64,000 nt of DNA from Streptosporangium subroseum (GCF_900188345.1 NZ_FZOD01000010.1:1-64000), one strand, 5' to 3'; positions 24,599-32,964 are shown, counted from the first letter of the stretch. Notes: generated from the letters alone by a model not told the origin. Numbers and translations are program-made.

Positions 24599-25561
24599 TC
24601 AGCGGCGGGCGATGTCGTCGGCGCTGCGGCGTGGTGTCATCGCCCAGGACGGGAGCCAGGCCGTCTCGGGGAGCGGGGTCAGGCTTGCGAAGTGGTTGAT
24701 GATCGCCCGAAGTCCCGGGTGCGGGTTCGTTCTGGGGAACATGAGGGAGAGCGGGTAGGCGAGCGTCGGGTTCACGATCGGGATGCGGCGTAGGTCGTGG
24801 TTCGTCGGCCAGATGTACCGGTCGCGCGCGCCGACGAGGGTGGCCAGGTCGGCGGAGTCGGCGAGGGCGTCGAGGAGCACCTCGTTACCAAAGTTCGGGC
24901 CTGCCGCGTCGAGGCGGAGGTCGAAGGCGGTGGCGAGCTGATCGTAGAACTCCGCCCATTCGCTTCGGGGCGCGATACCCGGCACCCAGATCCGGTGCTT
25001 GCGCAGCTGCGGTGGTGTCAGTTTTCGTGCGGGGGCGAGCGGATGTCTCGGGCCGACGAGGAGTTCCAGCGGTGAGTCGAACGCGTGGATCATTTGCACG
25101 TCGCGCGGCAGCGCGGCCGGGTCGGTGACGGTGCGGAACGAGGCGTCGACATCGCCTGCCTGGACGGCGGCGACCGCCACGCGTGGGTCGTTGACCCTGA
25201 GGACCACCACGTCGAGGTCGGTTTCCGGATGCGACCGCCAATAGTCGTGCAGAACGACGGCCTGCGCGCTTCGCAGGCCGAGAACGTCGATCCGAAGGGC
25301 CCGCGAGCCCGGCCTGACCGCGGTGACGGCGCGATCGACACCCGCGACGACACTCCGTGCGTGGGGGAGAAACGCCTGACCGTCGAGCGTCAGTTCGACC
25401 CCTCGGGCGGTACGGGTGAACAGGCGGACCTCCAGCTCGCGCTCCAGGGCGGCGATCCGCTTCGAGACCGCCTGCTGCGTCACGCCCAGCTCGTCGGCCG
25501 CGTGTTGCAACTGCCCGAACTCGGCCGCCCGGACGAACGATCGCACTGCCTCGGTATCCAC
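24599..25561 (-). CDS. LysR family transcriptional regulator
   Basis: A 320-residue LysR protein. The N-terminal winged helix (MDTEAVRSFVRAAEFGQLQHAADELGVTQQAVSKRIAALE) is followed by the periplasmic-binding-like effector domain (DLDVVVLRVNDPRVAVAAVQAGDVDASF). The start is GTG 25561. It is divergent from an MFS exporter gene, the standard arrangement in which the regulator activates its neighbour on binding a small effector. Three AACCGAT half-sites lie between them. The effector is unknown. Confidence 0.9.
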   Translation of the reverse strand: MDTEAVRSFVRAAEFGQLQHAADELGVTQQAVSKRIAALERELEVRLFTRTARGVELTLDGQAFLPHARSVVAGVDRAVTAVRPGSRALRIDVLGLRSAQAVVLHDYWRSHPETDLDVVVLRVNDPRVAVAAVQAGDVDASFRTVTDPAALPRDVQMIHAFDSPLELLVGPRHPLAPARKLTPPQLRKHRIWVPGIAPRSEWAEFYDQLATAFDLRLDAAGPNFGNEVLLDALADSADLATLVGARDRYIWPTNHDLRRIPIVNPTLAYPLSLMFPRTNPHPGLRAIINHFASLTPLPETAWLPSWAMTPRRSADDIARR

Positions 25562-25577
25562 CGGTCCAGCCTATGTC

Positions 25578-25669
25578 CGCACAACCGATCGTTGGGGCTC
25601 GCCGAAAGTGGGTTGTTTGATCCTGCACTCCCGTAACCGATGTGATTCGGGGGCCCAAACATCGGTTGT
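25578..25669. promoter_or_regulatory. Candidate LysR binding region with three AACCGAT half-sites
   Basis: The divergent spacer contains ACAACCGAT at about 25578-25586, AACCGATGT at 25635-25643 and the reverse ACATCGGTT at 25659-25667. The last two form a perfect 9-base inverted repeat with a 15-base spacer, the usual layout for a LysR tetramer recognition site; the first would be the activation half-site next to the regulator start. Confidence 0.5.
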
Positions 25670-25684
25670 CGCAGGGGGAGTCAC

Positions 25685-26932
25685 GTGCGCGTGAAATTGG
25701 GGTCCGATTTCGGCCGGCTGTGGTCGGCCTACGCCGTCAGCACGTACGGCACATGGATCGCCTTCGGAGCGTTCCCGCTCATCGCGGTTCAGGTGCTGCA
25801 CTCGTCGGCATTCGCGGTTTCGTTTCTGGAGGCAGCCGGGCTTGCCGTCGCGGCGATCATCGCGTTCCCGCTCGGGCCGTGGGTCGAGCACCGGCCCAAG
25901 CGCCCGGTGATGATCGCGATGGACCTGGTTCGGTTTCTCGCGATGACGAGTGTTCCGGTCGCGTACTTCCTCGGAATGCTCTCCTACGGCCAGCTGCTGG
26001 TCGTCTCGGTCATCTCCGGAACCGCGAGCATCGCCTTCACCGCCGCATCCGGCGCGTACCTGAAATATCTCGTCCGCAGCGATCACCTCCTTACCGCGAA
26101 CGGGAGATTCGAGGGCACGAGCTGGGTGGCGACCGCGGCCGGACCGCCCCTCGGCGGCGCGCTCATCGGGCTGCTCGGCCCGGTCGTCACGCTCATGGCC
26201 GACGCCCTCAGCTACCTGCTGTCCGCGCTCGGGGTCCTCCGCATTCGCGGCGGCGACGTCGCGACACCCCGCGACCCGGCCACCAGGTTGCGCGGAACCG
26301 ACCTTCTCGCCGGCTGGCGGTTCATCCTCCACGATCGCGTACTACGGCGCCTGTTCCTCAACTCGATCCTGGTCAGCGGCTTGATCATGGCCACCGTCCC
26401 GCTCCTCGCCGTCCTCCTGCTGGGCGAGTACCACTTCCCGGCCTGGCAGTACGGGCTTGCCTTCGGCATCCCGGCACTCGGCGGCTTCGCGGGCGCCCGC
26501 CTCTCCGCCCGCCTCGTGAAGCGTTACGGCCGGCACCGGGTCATGACCGTCTCCGGCTGGCTGCGATCGATCTTCCCGCTCGGTCTCGCGTTCATCCATC
26601 CCGGCCTCACCGGGCTGCTCACCGTGATCATCGTCGAGGGCCTGCTGATCACATGCATGGGCGTCTTCAACCCGATCTACGCCACGGAACGCCTGCAACG
26701 GACTCCCGCGGATCACGCCGCCCGAGTCCTCAGCGCATGGAGTGCCTGCAGCAAACTCGTGCAGGCCGCCCTCATGGTGATCTGGGGCATCCTCGCCACG
26801 CTGACCAGCCCCCTCGCCGCGATCACCATCTCCGGCGTTCTCCTGCTCGCCACCCCGCTCCTGCTGCCCAAACGGACACACCTGCTCGACCCCGAACCCG
26901 CCCTGCCGGCCGAGGAGGTCCCGGCCGCATGA
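25685..26932 (+). CDS. MFS transporter (exporter type)
   Basis: A 415-residue integral membrane protein with twelve predicted helices and the MFS A-motif variant EHRPKRPVMIAMD in the loop after helix 2. The arrangement resembles multidrug or macrolide efflux MFS proteins (MefA/enterobactin-exporter like). The GTG at 25685 is preceded by AGGGGGAG. It is divergently transcribed from a LysR regulator and probably induced by the compound it exports. No substrate can be read. Confidence 0.87.
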   Translation: MRVKLGSDFGRLWSAYAVSTYGTWIAFGAFPLIAVQVLHSSAFAVSFLEAAGLAVAAIIAFPLGPWVEHRPKRPVMIAMDLVRFLAMTSVPVAYFLGMLSYGQLLVVSVISGTASIAFTAASGAYLKYLVRSDHLLTANGRFEGTSWVATAAGPPLGGALIGLLGPVVTLMADALSYLLSALGVLRIRGGDVATPRDPATRLRGTDLLAGWRFILHDRVLRRLFLNSILVSGLIMATVPLLAVLLLGEYHFPAWQYGLAFGIPALGGFAGARLSARLVKRYGRHRVMTVSGWLRSIFPLGLAFIHPGLTGLLTVIIVEGLLITCMGVFNPIYATERLQRTPADHAARVLSAWSACSKLVQAALMVIWGILATLTSPLAAITISGVLLLATPLLLPKRTHLLDPEPALPAEEVPAA

Positions 26933-26978
26933 CGCACCCGGGCCTTTCACCCGCCGGGAAGGAACGGCGCGGCCCTCC

Positions 26979-27036
26979 CCGGGGATGAGGTGAGGCCGGC
27001 CTGCGGACCGGGGATGAGGTGAGGCCGGCCTGCGGA
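26979..27036. repeat. Perfect 29-base tandem duplication
   Basis: Two identical 29-base units beginning CCGGGGATGAGGTGAGG lie head to tail (26979-27007 and 27008-27036) in the space between the convergent MFS and aldo-keto reductase genes. It is probably a recent slippage duplication with no evident function. Confidence 0.9.
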
Positions 27037-27072
27037 GTGGCCGGGTGACAACCGTGCGTACCGTCGCGCGGG

Positions 27073-27990
27073 TCAGGCGAGCTTGTCCAGGGCGGCGATG
27101 TCGTCGCCGGTCAGGTTCAGGCGGGCCGCCGCGAGGTTCTCCTCCAGGTGGGCCGGGGAGGAGGTGCCCGGGATGGCGAGGGTGACCGGTGAGTGACCGA
27201 GCAGCCAGGCGAGCGCCGCCTGGACGCGGGTCGCGCCGTACCGGCCGGCGATCTCGTCGAGCGCCGCGAGCTGTTCGGGGGAGGGGGCCATGCCGGGCGG
27301 GGCCTGCGAGAGGTCGAGGCCGGGGCGGAGCATCCCGGCGGCGAGGGGGAAGTAGGGGACGAACGCGATGCCGGCGGTCTCGCACGCGGACAGGACGTCC
27401 GCGCCGGACCGGTCGAAGATGTGGTGGCGGTTCTGCACCGCGACCACGGGAGCGATCTCGCGGGCCTCGGCGAGCCGGCTCGTGGTCACGCCGCTGAGCC
27501 CGAGGTGGCGGATCAGCCCACGCCGTCGCAGGTCGGCGAGCGCACCGAAGGACTCGGCGAAGGGCGTGTCGCCGGGGACCATCAGCCCGTCGCCGCCCAC
27601 CCGCAGGTAGACCAGGTCGAGCCGGTCCCTGCCCAGCCGGACGAGGTTCTCCTCGACCTGCTCGCGGAGCGATTCCGGTTCCGCGGCGGCGTTCCAGCCC
27701 CGCCACTCGTCGCGGACCACGCCCACCTTGGTGGCGATGACCAGATCGCCGGGGTAGGGGTGCAGGGCCTCCCTGATCAGGTCGTTGGCCACGTGCGGGC
27801 CGTAGAAGTCGCTGGTGTCGATGTGGGTGACGCCCAGCTCCACCGCCCGGCGCAGTACGGCGAGCGCCGTGCCGTGATCCTGCGGCGGCCCCCACGAGCC
27901 GGCACCGGGCAGTTGCATCGCCCCGTAGCCGAGCCGTCCGACGGTCAGGCCGTCCGCGAGGCGCAGATTCCTGTCGGCGTGAACGGTCAT
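27073..27990 (-). CDS. Aldo/keto reductase
   Basis: A 305-residue TIM-barrel oxidoreductase using NADPH. The catalytic set is visible as HIDTSDFYGPH (Asp, Tyr) and VIATKVGV (Lys); the position normally held by His reads LVYLRVGG, so the fourth residue is changed. C-terminal cofactor-binding motifs (IPGTSSPAHLEENLAAARL) are typical. The ATG at 27990 directly abuts the stop of the upstream HTH gene, so the pair is translationally coupled. It may act in detoxifying aldehydes or in a specialised reduction. The substrate is unknown. Confidence 0.9.
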   Translation of the reverse strand: MTVHADRNLRLADGLTVGRLGYGAMQLPGAGSWGPPQDHGTALAVLRRAVELGVTHIDTSDFYGPHVANDLIREALHPYPGDLVIATKVGVVRDEWRGWNAAAEPESLREQVEENLVRLGRDRLDLVYLRVGGDGLMVPGDTPFAESFGALADLRRRGLIRHLGLSGVTTSRLAEAREIAPVVAVQNRHHIFDRSGADVLSACETAGIAFVPYFPLAAGMLRPGLDLSQAPPGMAPSPEQLAALDEIAGRYGATRVQAALAWLLGHSPVTLAIPGTSSPAHLEENLAAARLNLTGDDIAALDKLA

Positions 27991-28500
27991 TTACGACCTC
28001 CCTCTGCTGCTCGCGGGCCGGTTGCCACGCGAGGAGAGGCGGGTATGGATCGACGCCGTGGCGATCGCACCGTCCGGGTCGCGGTCGAGCTTGCCTCGCC
28101 GTACCAGGTCGTGGACGCCCTGGCGGGTGATGCCGAGCATCGCCGCGGCGACCGAGACCGGCACCGCGGACGCCGACGGGTGCCCGGCGCGCCTGGCGAC
28201 GGCCCTCCCCAGCGGGGTGCCCCACCATCCGGCGGGCGGGTCGAACGGCGCGTCGCTCGGGTAGAGGGCGCTCACCAGGCGGATCGCCAGGTAGGCGGCC
28301 TTCTGGTCGTCCTCGCCGAACAGCACGTCGGCCCAGGCCCGGCTCTTCGCCTCCAGTCGTTCGCGGAGACGCTCGCTGTCGCTCACGCCGAACAGGTCGT
28401 CCTCGCCGAACAGGATGTCCAGCGGATCGAGCACCCTGCTGCCGACGATCCTGCGGAGATCCTCGGCCAGGGCACGACGCTCGTCGAGCCACGGTTCCAT
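27991..28500 (-). CDS. Helix-turn-helix protein of unknown family
   Basis: A 169-residue soluble protein. The N-terminal ~110 residues are helical and acidic (ILFGEDDLFGVSDSERLRERLEAKSRAWADVLFGEDDQK) with a repeated LFGEDD motif. The C-terminal part holds a MerR/excisionase-like helix-turn-helix (VPVSVAAAMLGITRQGVHDLVRRGKL). It ends directly at the aldo-keto reductase start and lies downstream of a nested palindrome at 28514-28559 that could be its operator. Autoregulation of this two-gene operon is a reasonable guess. Confidence 0.65.
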   Translation of the reverse strand: MEPWLDERRALAEDLRRIVGSRVLDPLDILFGEDDLFGVSDSERLRERLEAKSRAWADVLFGEDDQKAAYLAIRLVSALYPSDAPFDPPAGWWGTPLGRAVARRAGHPSASAVPVSVAAAMLGITRQGVHDLVRRGKLDRDPDGAIATASIHTRLSSRGNRPASSRGRS

Positions 28501-28513
28501 GCCCGCTTCCCTT

Positions 28514-28559
28514 CTACTTGACGCCGAGTATCAAGTACTTGTCGTCAGGCGTCAAGTAG
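28514..28559. promoter_or_regulatory. Nested palindromes upstream of the HTH/reductase operon
   Basis: A perfect 12-base inverted repeat, CTACTTGACGCC (28514-28525) and GGCGTCAAGTAG (28548-28559), encloses a perfect 10-base palindrome CAAGTACTTG (28532-28541). It lies 14 bases before the start of the HTH gene and is a strong operator candidate. Confidence 0.6.
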
Positions 28560-28583
28560 CGTGGAATCGGATGGATGGCGGAC

Positions 28584-29180
28584 TCAGTCCGAACGGCGCT
28601 GGGTGGGGACCTTGGGGGCGGCATCGAGGAGCGCGCTCGCCGCGGCGCGGGCGGTGGTGGACGCGGACGGGTCGCGGTCCATGCGAGCCGACAGCCCGGC
28701 TCCGTCATACAGGAGATGGAGCTGGCGGGCGAGGGACTCGGGGTCGGCCACACCGGCCTCCTCGGCGAGGCCGGTGAACAGGGCCCGCACCCAGGCCCGG
28801 TATCCGTCGGCGACGTGCTCGACGGAGCTGCCGTGCGTGGTCTCGGCGCTGGCCCTGACGAACGCGCATCCGTTGAACATGGGATCGGTGAACAGCTCGC
28901 CCTGGGCGTCGAAGACACCGAGCAGGCGCTCGCGCGGTGTGCGGAAGCGAGCCATGGCCCTGGTGATGCGCTCGGTGGTGCTGGCGTGACGGCTCTCGAG
29001 GTAGACGCGGACGAGCTCTTCCTTGCTGCCGAAGATGTTGTAGAGAGAGGCCTTGGCGACGCCCGCGTGCTCGATGATGCGGTCGATGCCGACCGTCTGC
29101 ACGCCCTCGCGGTAGAACAGCTCGTTGGCGGCGGCCAGGATGCGTTCGCGGGCTGACGGCTTGGTCTCGGTCCTCGGCAT
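28584..29180 (-). CDS. TetR family repressor
   Basis: A 198-residue TetR protein. The helix-turn-helix is ARERILAAANELFYREGVQTVGIDRIIEHAGVAKASLYNIFGSKEEL. The C-terminal domain has HLLYDGAGLSARMD, as in the YxaF/LmrA-like members that control efflux pumps. The ATG at 29180 lies 14 bases from a palindrome (29194-29209); related palindromes precede the MFS gene at 29.7-31.0 kb. It therefore probably represses itself and that pump. Confidence 0.9.
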   Translation of the reverse strand: MPRTETKPSARERILAAANELFYREGVQTVGIDRIIEHAGVAKASLYNIFGSKEELVRVYLESRHASTTERITRAMARFRTPRERLLGVFDAQGELFTDPMFNGCAFVRASAETTHGSSVEHVADGYRAWVRALFTGLAEEAGVADPESLARQLHLLYDGAGLSARMDRDPSASTTARAAASALLDAAPKVPTQRRSD

Positions 29181-29193
29181 GACTCGCTCCTTT

Positions 29194-29209
29194 TAGACAG
29201 ACCTGTCTA
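29194..29209. promoter_or_regulatory. TetR operator TAGACAG-AC-CTGTCTA
   Basis: A perfect 7+7 palindrome with a two-base centre lies just before the TetR start and overlaps the last codon and stop of the DUF427 gene (ending 29207). Matching palindromes occur at 30980-30997, 31013-31026 and 31292-31305. Confidence 0.7.
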
Positions 29210-29587
29210 GTCTACTGCGGGCTGCTCCTCCACGGTCACCCGATCGGGGTAAAAGGCCACGTGACCTGCGATGGTGCTCACCGAGGGGTACGGGGTCCGG
29301 TAGACCCAGACGGCGTCGGTGAGCTCCTGGCCGGGGAGGGCGAGGTGGTAGTAGGACGCGTCGCCCTTGTAGGGGCAGTAGGTCTGGGTCGTGCTGTCAC
29401 GGAGCACGGCGGGATCGACGTCCTCGAGAGGGATGTAGTGGACGGGCGGGTAGTCGGCCTCGCGCAGGGTCAGTGCGGAGGTCGTGTCGGCGATGACCGT
29501 GTCGCCGACGCGGGCGACGATGCGGGCCGTACCGGCTTCGACGGTGATGGGGTGGTCCGGTCCGGGTTCCTTGATTTGCTTTGTCAT
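29207..29587 (-). CDS. DUF427 domain protein
   Basis: A 126-residue protein matching DUF427: ARIVARVGDTVIADTTSALTLREADYPPVHYIPLEDVD, then CPYKGDASYYHL and VWVYRTPYPSVSTIAGHVAFYPDRV. DUF427 proteins are small beta-barrel proteins with no proven activity. It is placed between the MFS exporter gene and the TetR gene on the same strand, and its stop codon overlaps the TetR operator, so it could be part of the same regulon. Confidence 0.88.
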   Translation of the reverse strand: MTKQIKEPGPDHPITVEAGTARIVARVGDTVIADTTSALTLREADYPPVHYIPLEDVDPAVLRDSTTQTYCPYKGDASYYHLALPGQELTDAVWVYRTPYPSVSTIAGHVAFYPDRVTVEEQPAVD

Positions 29588-29720
29588 GATCGTGTTCCTT
29601 TCCTGGAGGCGGCACTCACGGCCGCGTCTTCTGTGGCAGCGCGCCCGATAGACCGCTTGTTCCTGTTTTTAGGATCGTTTTCCCGGATGTGTCCGGGCCC
29701 CGGTGGCGACCGCCCCCATG

Positions 29721-30959
29721 TCAGGGGTTGGCTGTCGCGGGCACGGGGCTGCTCGCCTGCCGGTTGGTCAGCAGGCCGATCAGCGCCACGCCGGCCAGGA
29801 GGATGACGGCGATCCCGTATTCACGGGCCGTGCCGAGCAGGCCGTCGAGGTGGACGACGAGCACTCCGGCGATCACGGCGGGGAGGCCCATGCCCAGGTA
29901 GGACACGACGTAGAGCAGGGAGAGGACGCCGGCGCGCTCGTGCGGCCGGGCCAGCGGCATCACCAGCCGGATCCCGCCCTGGAAGCCGCTGCCGAAGCCG
30001 ACGCCGGAGATGGCGCTGCCGACGAAGAAGCCGGCCGCCGAGCTCACGCCGATCGAGACGAGGGTGACGCCCACACCGATGATCAGGGCCAGGGCCCCGG
30101 CGTACAGCACGGTCCGCGTCGGCGCGTTGCGTAGCAGCAGCACGGACACCGCGGCGACCCCCGCGAGGATGAACAGGCTCAGCCCCCCGTACACGGCCGA
30201 GTGCGAGTGGACCAGGGTGCCGGTGAGCGCGGGGCCGAGCGAGCCGTAGAAGCCGGCCAGGGACCAGACCGCGAACAGCACGGGGGCGGCGATCAGGACG
30301 GGTCGGCGGACCTGGCGCGGGAGCACGATCTCCGGGACGAGGCTGGCCAGCGCTCCGGGCTTGGGTGACGCCGTCTCGCGCATCAGAGTCACGCCCACCG
30401 CCTGCAGGACGAACACCGCCAGCAGCAACAGGTAGATCAGGTGAGCCGGGGCGGGCAGGTACTGGACTATCAACGCCGAGGCCAGCGCGCCGGTGGCGGT
30501 GCCGATGCCGGGGGCCACGGAGTTGGCGACGGTGCCGCGTGCCCGGTCGATGTCCAGCATGCCCGCGCCGACCGCGCCCACGGCCACTCCGGTCGACAGG
30601 CCCTGTACCACCCGGGCCACCAGCAGCGCCGTGACGCCGTCGGCGGTGGCGAACACGAGCATCGCCACGGCCTGGACCGCGAGCGCGGCCAGCAGTACGG
30701 GACGCCGGCCGAGGTGGTCGGAGATCCTGCCGAAGATGAGCAGCGAGACCAGGACGGCCACGGCGTACACGCCGAACACGACCGTGGTGGTGATCGGGGT
30801 GTAGCCCCACTCGGCCTGGTAGGTCGCGTACAGCGGCGTCGGCGCGCTGGAGGCTGCCAGGAAGGACACGACGATGGAGGCCATGAGCCCCAGAGCCGCC
30901 GTGGGCCCTATCAGATCGCGGTCCCGCCGATGGACCGCATGACGTACGGACCCACTCAC
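29721..30959 (-). CDS. MFS transporter (efflux type)
   Basis: A 412-residue membrane protein with twelve predicted helices and the MFS A motif as GRISDHLGRRPVLLAAL after helix 2. Such a motif and TetR neighbour are typical of drug efflux proteins. I place the start at GTG 30959, which has GGGGG seven bases upstream. An ATG at 30989 falls inside an operator-like palindrome and has no ribosome binding site. Two TAGACAG-type palindromes (30980-30997 and 31013-31026) precede it. Confidence 0.87.
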   Translation of the reverse strand: MSGSVRHAVHRRDRDLIGPTAALGLMASIVVSFLAASSAPTPLYATYQAEWGYTPITTTVVFGVYAVAVLVSLLIFGRISDHLGRRPVLLAALAVQAVAMLVFATADGVTALLVARVVQGLSTGVAVGAVGAGMLDIDRARGTVANSVAPGIGTATGALASALIVQYLPAPAHLIYLLLLAVFVLQAVGVTLMRETASPKPGALASLVPEIVLPRQVRRPVLIAAPVLFAVWSLAGFYGSLGPALTGTLVHSHSAVYGGLSLFILAGVAAVSVLLLRNAPTRTVLYAGALALIIGVGVTLVSIGVSSAAGFFVGSAISGVGFGSGFQGGIRLVMPLARPHERAGVLSLLYVVSYLGMGLPAVIAGVLVVHLDGLLGTAREYGIAVILLAGVALIGLLTNRQASSPVPATANP

Positions 30960-30979
30960 GACTACCCCCAAAGTAGCGA

Positions 30980-31026
30980 CTAGACCCATCTGTCTAGTGC
31001 GCGCCTCACAGTAGACAGGCCTGTCT
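30980..31026. promoter_or_regulatory. Two TetR-type palindromes before the MFS gene
   Basis: CTAGAC-CCATCT-GTCTAG at 30980-30997 and the perfect 14-base palindrome AGACAGG-CCTGTCT at 31013-31026 match the palindrome in front of the TetR gene (TAGACAG/CTGTCTA). The tandem placement over the MFS promoter suggests cooperative repression. Confidence 0.65.
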
Positions 31027-31106
31027 GAGTTCGTCAAACGGGACGGGTCGCCGAGCGCGGCCGGCTCCACGGCCCGGTGACACGCCGTCGCCATTGGTGC
31101 CCACAT

Positions 31107-31856
31107 ATGCGTCTCACCAGCTGATTTTTCTTCTAGCCCCTCCGTTTTCCCCAGCGAGATGGGTCTTCTTCGAGCGGTTTATGAACCAGGAAGAGCGTCC
31201 GCAGTCGCCTCGGAGTGCTGTGAGGTTGTGCGAACAATCTCCCCGGAGTCCTGTTCGGCGCGGCCGGCAACTCCGCTTAACCTGATGGATCAGACAGGTC
31301 TGTATAGTAATTTTGATCCGTGTCTGACGCATCGGTGCCCTCGCCTTCACGGCGACAACGGCATCCGCGTCGTGTCCGAGCCTGTCCCCGCATCATCGGC
31401 CTGGCACGGGCTCGCCTCCCGGCGGTGATCCGACGTGACCGGGGGTATTTGGCCTGACATGCCTTCTCCAGATGAGATCAGGCGCGATTCCTCGTGCGAG
31501 TCGTCACGTGTTTTCAGGCGCGGAGGCAGATAATTGGTGGTCGCCGTCCACCCATGACGGCTTTCGTAATAAGCGGCGCGACGGCACAGGCAGGAAGGTC
31601 ACAGACCCGGACTGGGGCTTTCAAGAGCCGTGCCGTCGCGCCGATTCAGGGACTACCGGCCGAACTCCGTGAGAACGCGTTCGATCCGGGCAGCGGTGGT
31701 CCTGACCTCGATGGTCGGAGAGGGGAACCAGGGCGCTCCGTCCGAGGTCAGCGCGTTCCTGGCTGGCATCGGCGCGGCAGGAACGCCTCGGAGAAGGCGA
31801 AACAGTCGAAATGGCAGCCGGGGCGATGCTCCGATTCTTGTTCCCCGCCCAGCGCT
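31107..31856. other. Gene-poor region with a stray operator and a repeat relic
   Basis: About 750 bases without a supported gene. An orphan copy of the TetR-type palindrome (AGACAG-GT-CTGTAT, 31292-31305) is followed by a TATAGT-like hexamer, but no intact gene lies downstream. At 31454-31560 is a relic of the regulatory start of the regulator module at 54.35 kb. The rest resembles nothing I know. Confidence 0.45.
31454..31560. repeat. Diverged copy of the regulatory leader found at 54346-54460
   Basis: The string CTGACATGCCTTCTCCAGATG resembles CTGACATGGCTTCTCCAGGTG at 54349-54369, and similarity continues for ~100 bases (GAGTCGT, TTCAGGCGCGG/GCGGCGACAGAT). At 54.35 kb this is the divergent control region between an XRE-TPR regulator and small partner genes. 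In this copy the small minus-strand gene start (ATG at 31461 with GGAG upstream) leads to an unrelated frame. Confidence 0.65.
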
Positions 31857-32072
31857 TCAGACGGAGTACCGGCACAGCGTTTCTCCGCCGTCGATGCGGA
31901 TGAGGGAACCGTGCACGTAGCTGGATTCGTCGCCGGCCAGATAAAGCGCCAGATTTGCGATGTCTCGCATCTCGCCCCAGCGCTTGAGCGGCACACTCTC
32001 GGCGATGGTATGCATGAAATCCGTATTGGCGTAGAGGTCGCGCATCAGGACCGAGTTTTGCTCTAACGTGAT
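31857..32072 (-). pseudogene. C-terminal fragment of a short-chain dehydrogenase
   Basis: About 70 codons ending at 31857 read MHTIAESVPLKRWGEMRDIANLALYLAGDESSYVHGS, then IRIDGG, the standard C-terminal region of classical SDRs. The Rossmann fold and catalytic YxxxK are missing, and a stop codon precedes the fragment near the start of the next gene. It is a relic. Confidence 0.75.
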
Positions 32073-32077
32073 CTTTC

Positions 32078-32860
32078 GTGTTCAAATCCCTCGCGCTACT
32101 GGCCTCAGGCCTACTCGTCGTCCTTCTCACCTCTGGCATGGCGGATGCTGCCGCCTACCCCATCCGGGACGCACCTACTCTGACCGACAACAGCCTCTAT
32201 GGCAGCGGCAAGATTAAAACTTCGACATGTTCCGGCGGCGCGATCAGTACCGAAAGCTCTGCGGCCGCAAAGCGTACGCTCACCGCTCTGTGGCGCTGCC
32301 TAAACACGTCCTGGTCGGCGCACTTCAAGCGGGCCAAGCTGCCCTTCACGCCCGCCAAGCTCGTTGTCATCACCAAGCCGACGCGGTTCTGCGGTAAAAG
32401 CGTGAAGGATGCCAGAGATTCCGCTTACTGCCGTGCGACGAAGACGGCGGCGATGGTGGTGGACAAGAAGTACTACCTGGGGATCCGTGAGATCTACCCT
32501 TTCCAGTCCGTCTCCGAGCTCTACGGTGAGCACCTACAGCACATCATCGGCATCACGGACAGCGCTCGTGAGACACCGTACGACAGTGAGGCCGAGAGCC
32601 TCGAGCAGAATCGGCGCTGGTCGCTCCAGGGTGACTGCCTGGGGGCGGTCTCCCTGAGGAGTGTCTGGAAGACGGCGGGCCGGGGTAGTGAGGGCTGGCC
32701 CGCGATGCTGAAACTCATGAAGGAAAACGGCGACCCTGGGTCCGGGCCTCGCTACTGGGGCAAGGGCGCGAACATCGTCTACTGGAGCGATCGCGGCTTC
32801 AAGAGCGGCGACCCCGGCTCCTGCAACACCTGGAAGGCCTCTTCCGCACGCGTCGCCTGA
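32078..32860 (+). CDS. Secreted YpfJ-like metallopeptidase homologue with lost zinc motif
   Basis: A 260-residue exported protein with a signal peptide (cut near ADA-AAYP, residue 25). The layout (six or so cysteines, SVSELYGEHLQHIIGI at 144-159, and LQGDCLGAVSLRSVW) follows the neutral zinc metallopeptidase family (YpfJ), where those places read VVAHEYGHHVQ and LQADCFAGVW. Here the HExxH residues are replaced (E147, L148, E151), so it should not bind zinc in the usual way. It may be a non-catalytic relative with a binding role. Start GTG/ATG position 32078 begins the signal peptide. Confidence 0.65.
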   Translation: MFKSLALLASGLLVVLLTSGMADAAAYPIRDAPTLTDNSLYGSGKIKTSTCSGGAISTESSAAAKRTLTALWRCLNTSWSAHFKRAKLPFTPAKLVVITKPTRFCGKSVKDARDSAYCRATKTAAMVVDKKYYLGIREIYPFQSVSELYGEHLQHIIGITDSARETPYDSEAESLEQNRRWSLQGDCLGAVSLRSVWKTAGRGSEGWPAMLKLMKENGDPGSGPRYWGKGANIVYWSDRGFKSGDPGSCNTWKASSARVA

Positions 32861-32932
32861 CGGCCGAGGCCCATGACCGTCGCGGTGGAGTTGCCATGTC
32901 GATGAGTTCGGGCACTCCTTCGGCCCGAACTG

Positions 32933-32964
32933 GGTATGGCCCGCGCCAGGGCGCGGGCCATACC
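32933..32964. terminator. Perfect hairpin between convergent genes
   Basis: A 14-base perfect stem (GGTATGGCCCGCGC / GCGCGGGCCATACC) with a four-base loop stands between the secreted protein gene (ending 32860) and aspartokinase (ending 33021). It is symmetric and can stop transcription from both sides. Confidence 0.7.

Noticed and set aside
26342..28492. Minus-strand frame of 716 codons covering parts of the MFS, reductase and HTH genes
   Set aside because: It crosses three genes with intact domains in other frames and is Arg/Pro/Gly-rich, as expected for a non-coding frame at this GC content.
27991..28500. Classification of the HTH protein as a true MerR regulator
   Set aside because: The helix-turn-helix is at the C-terminus and the usual MerR wing and coiled coil are missing.
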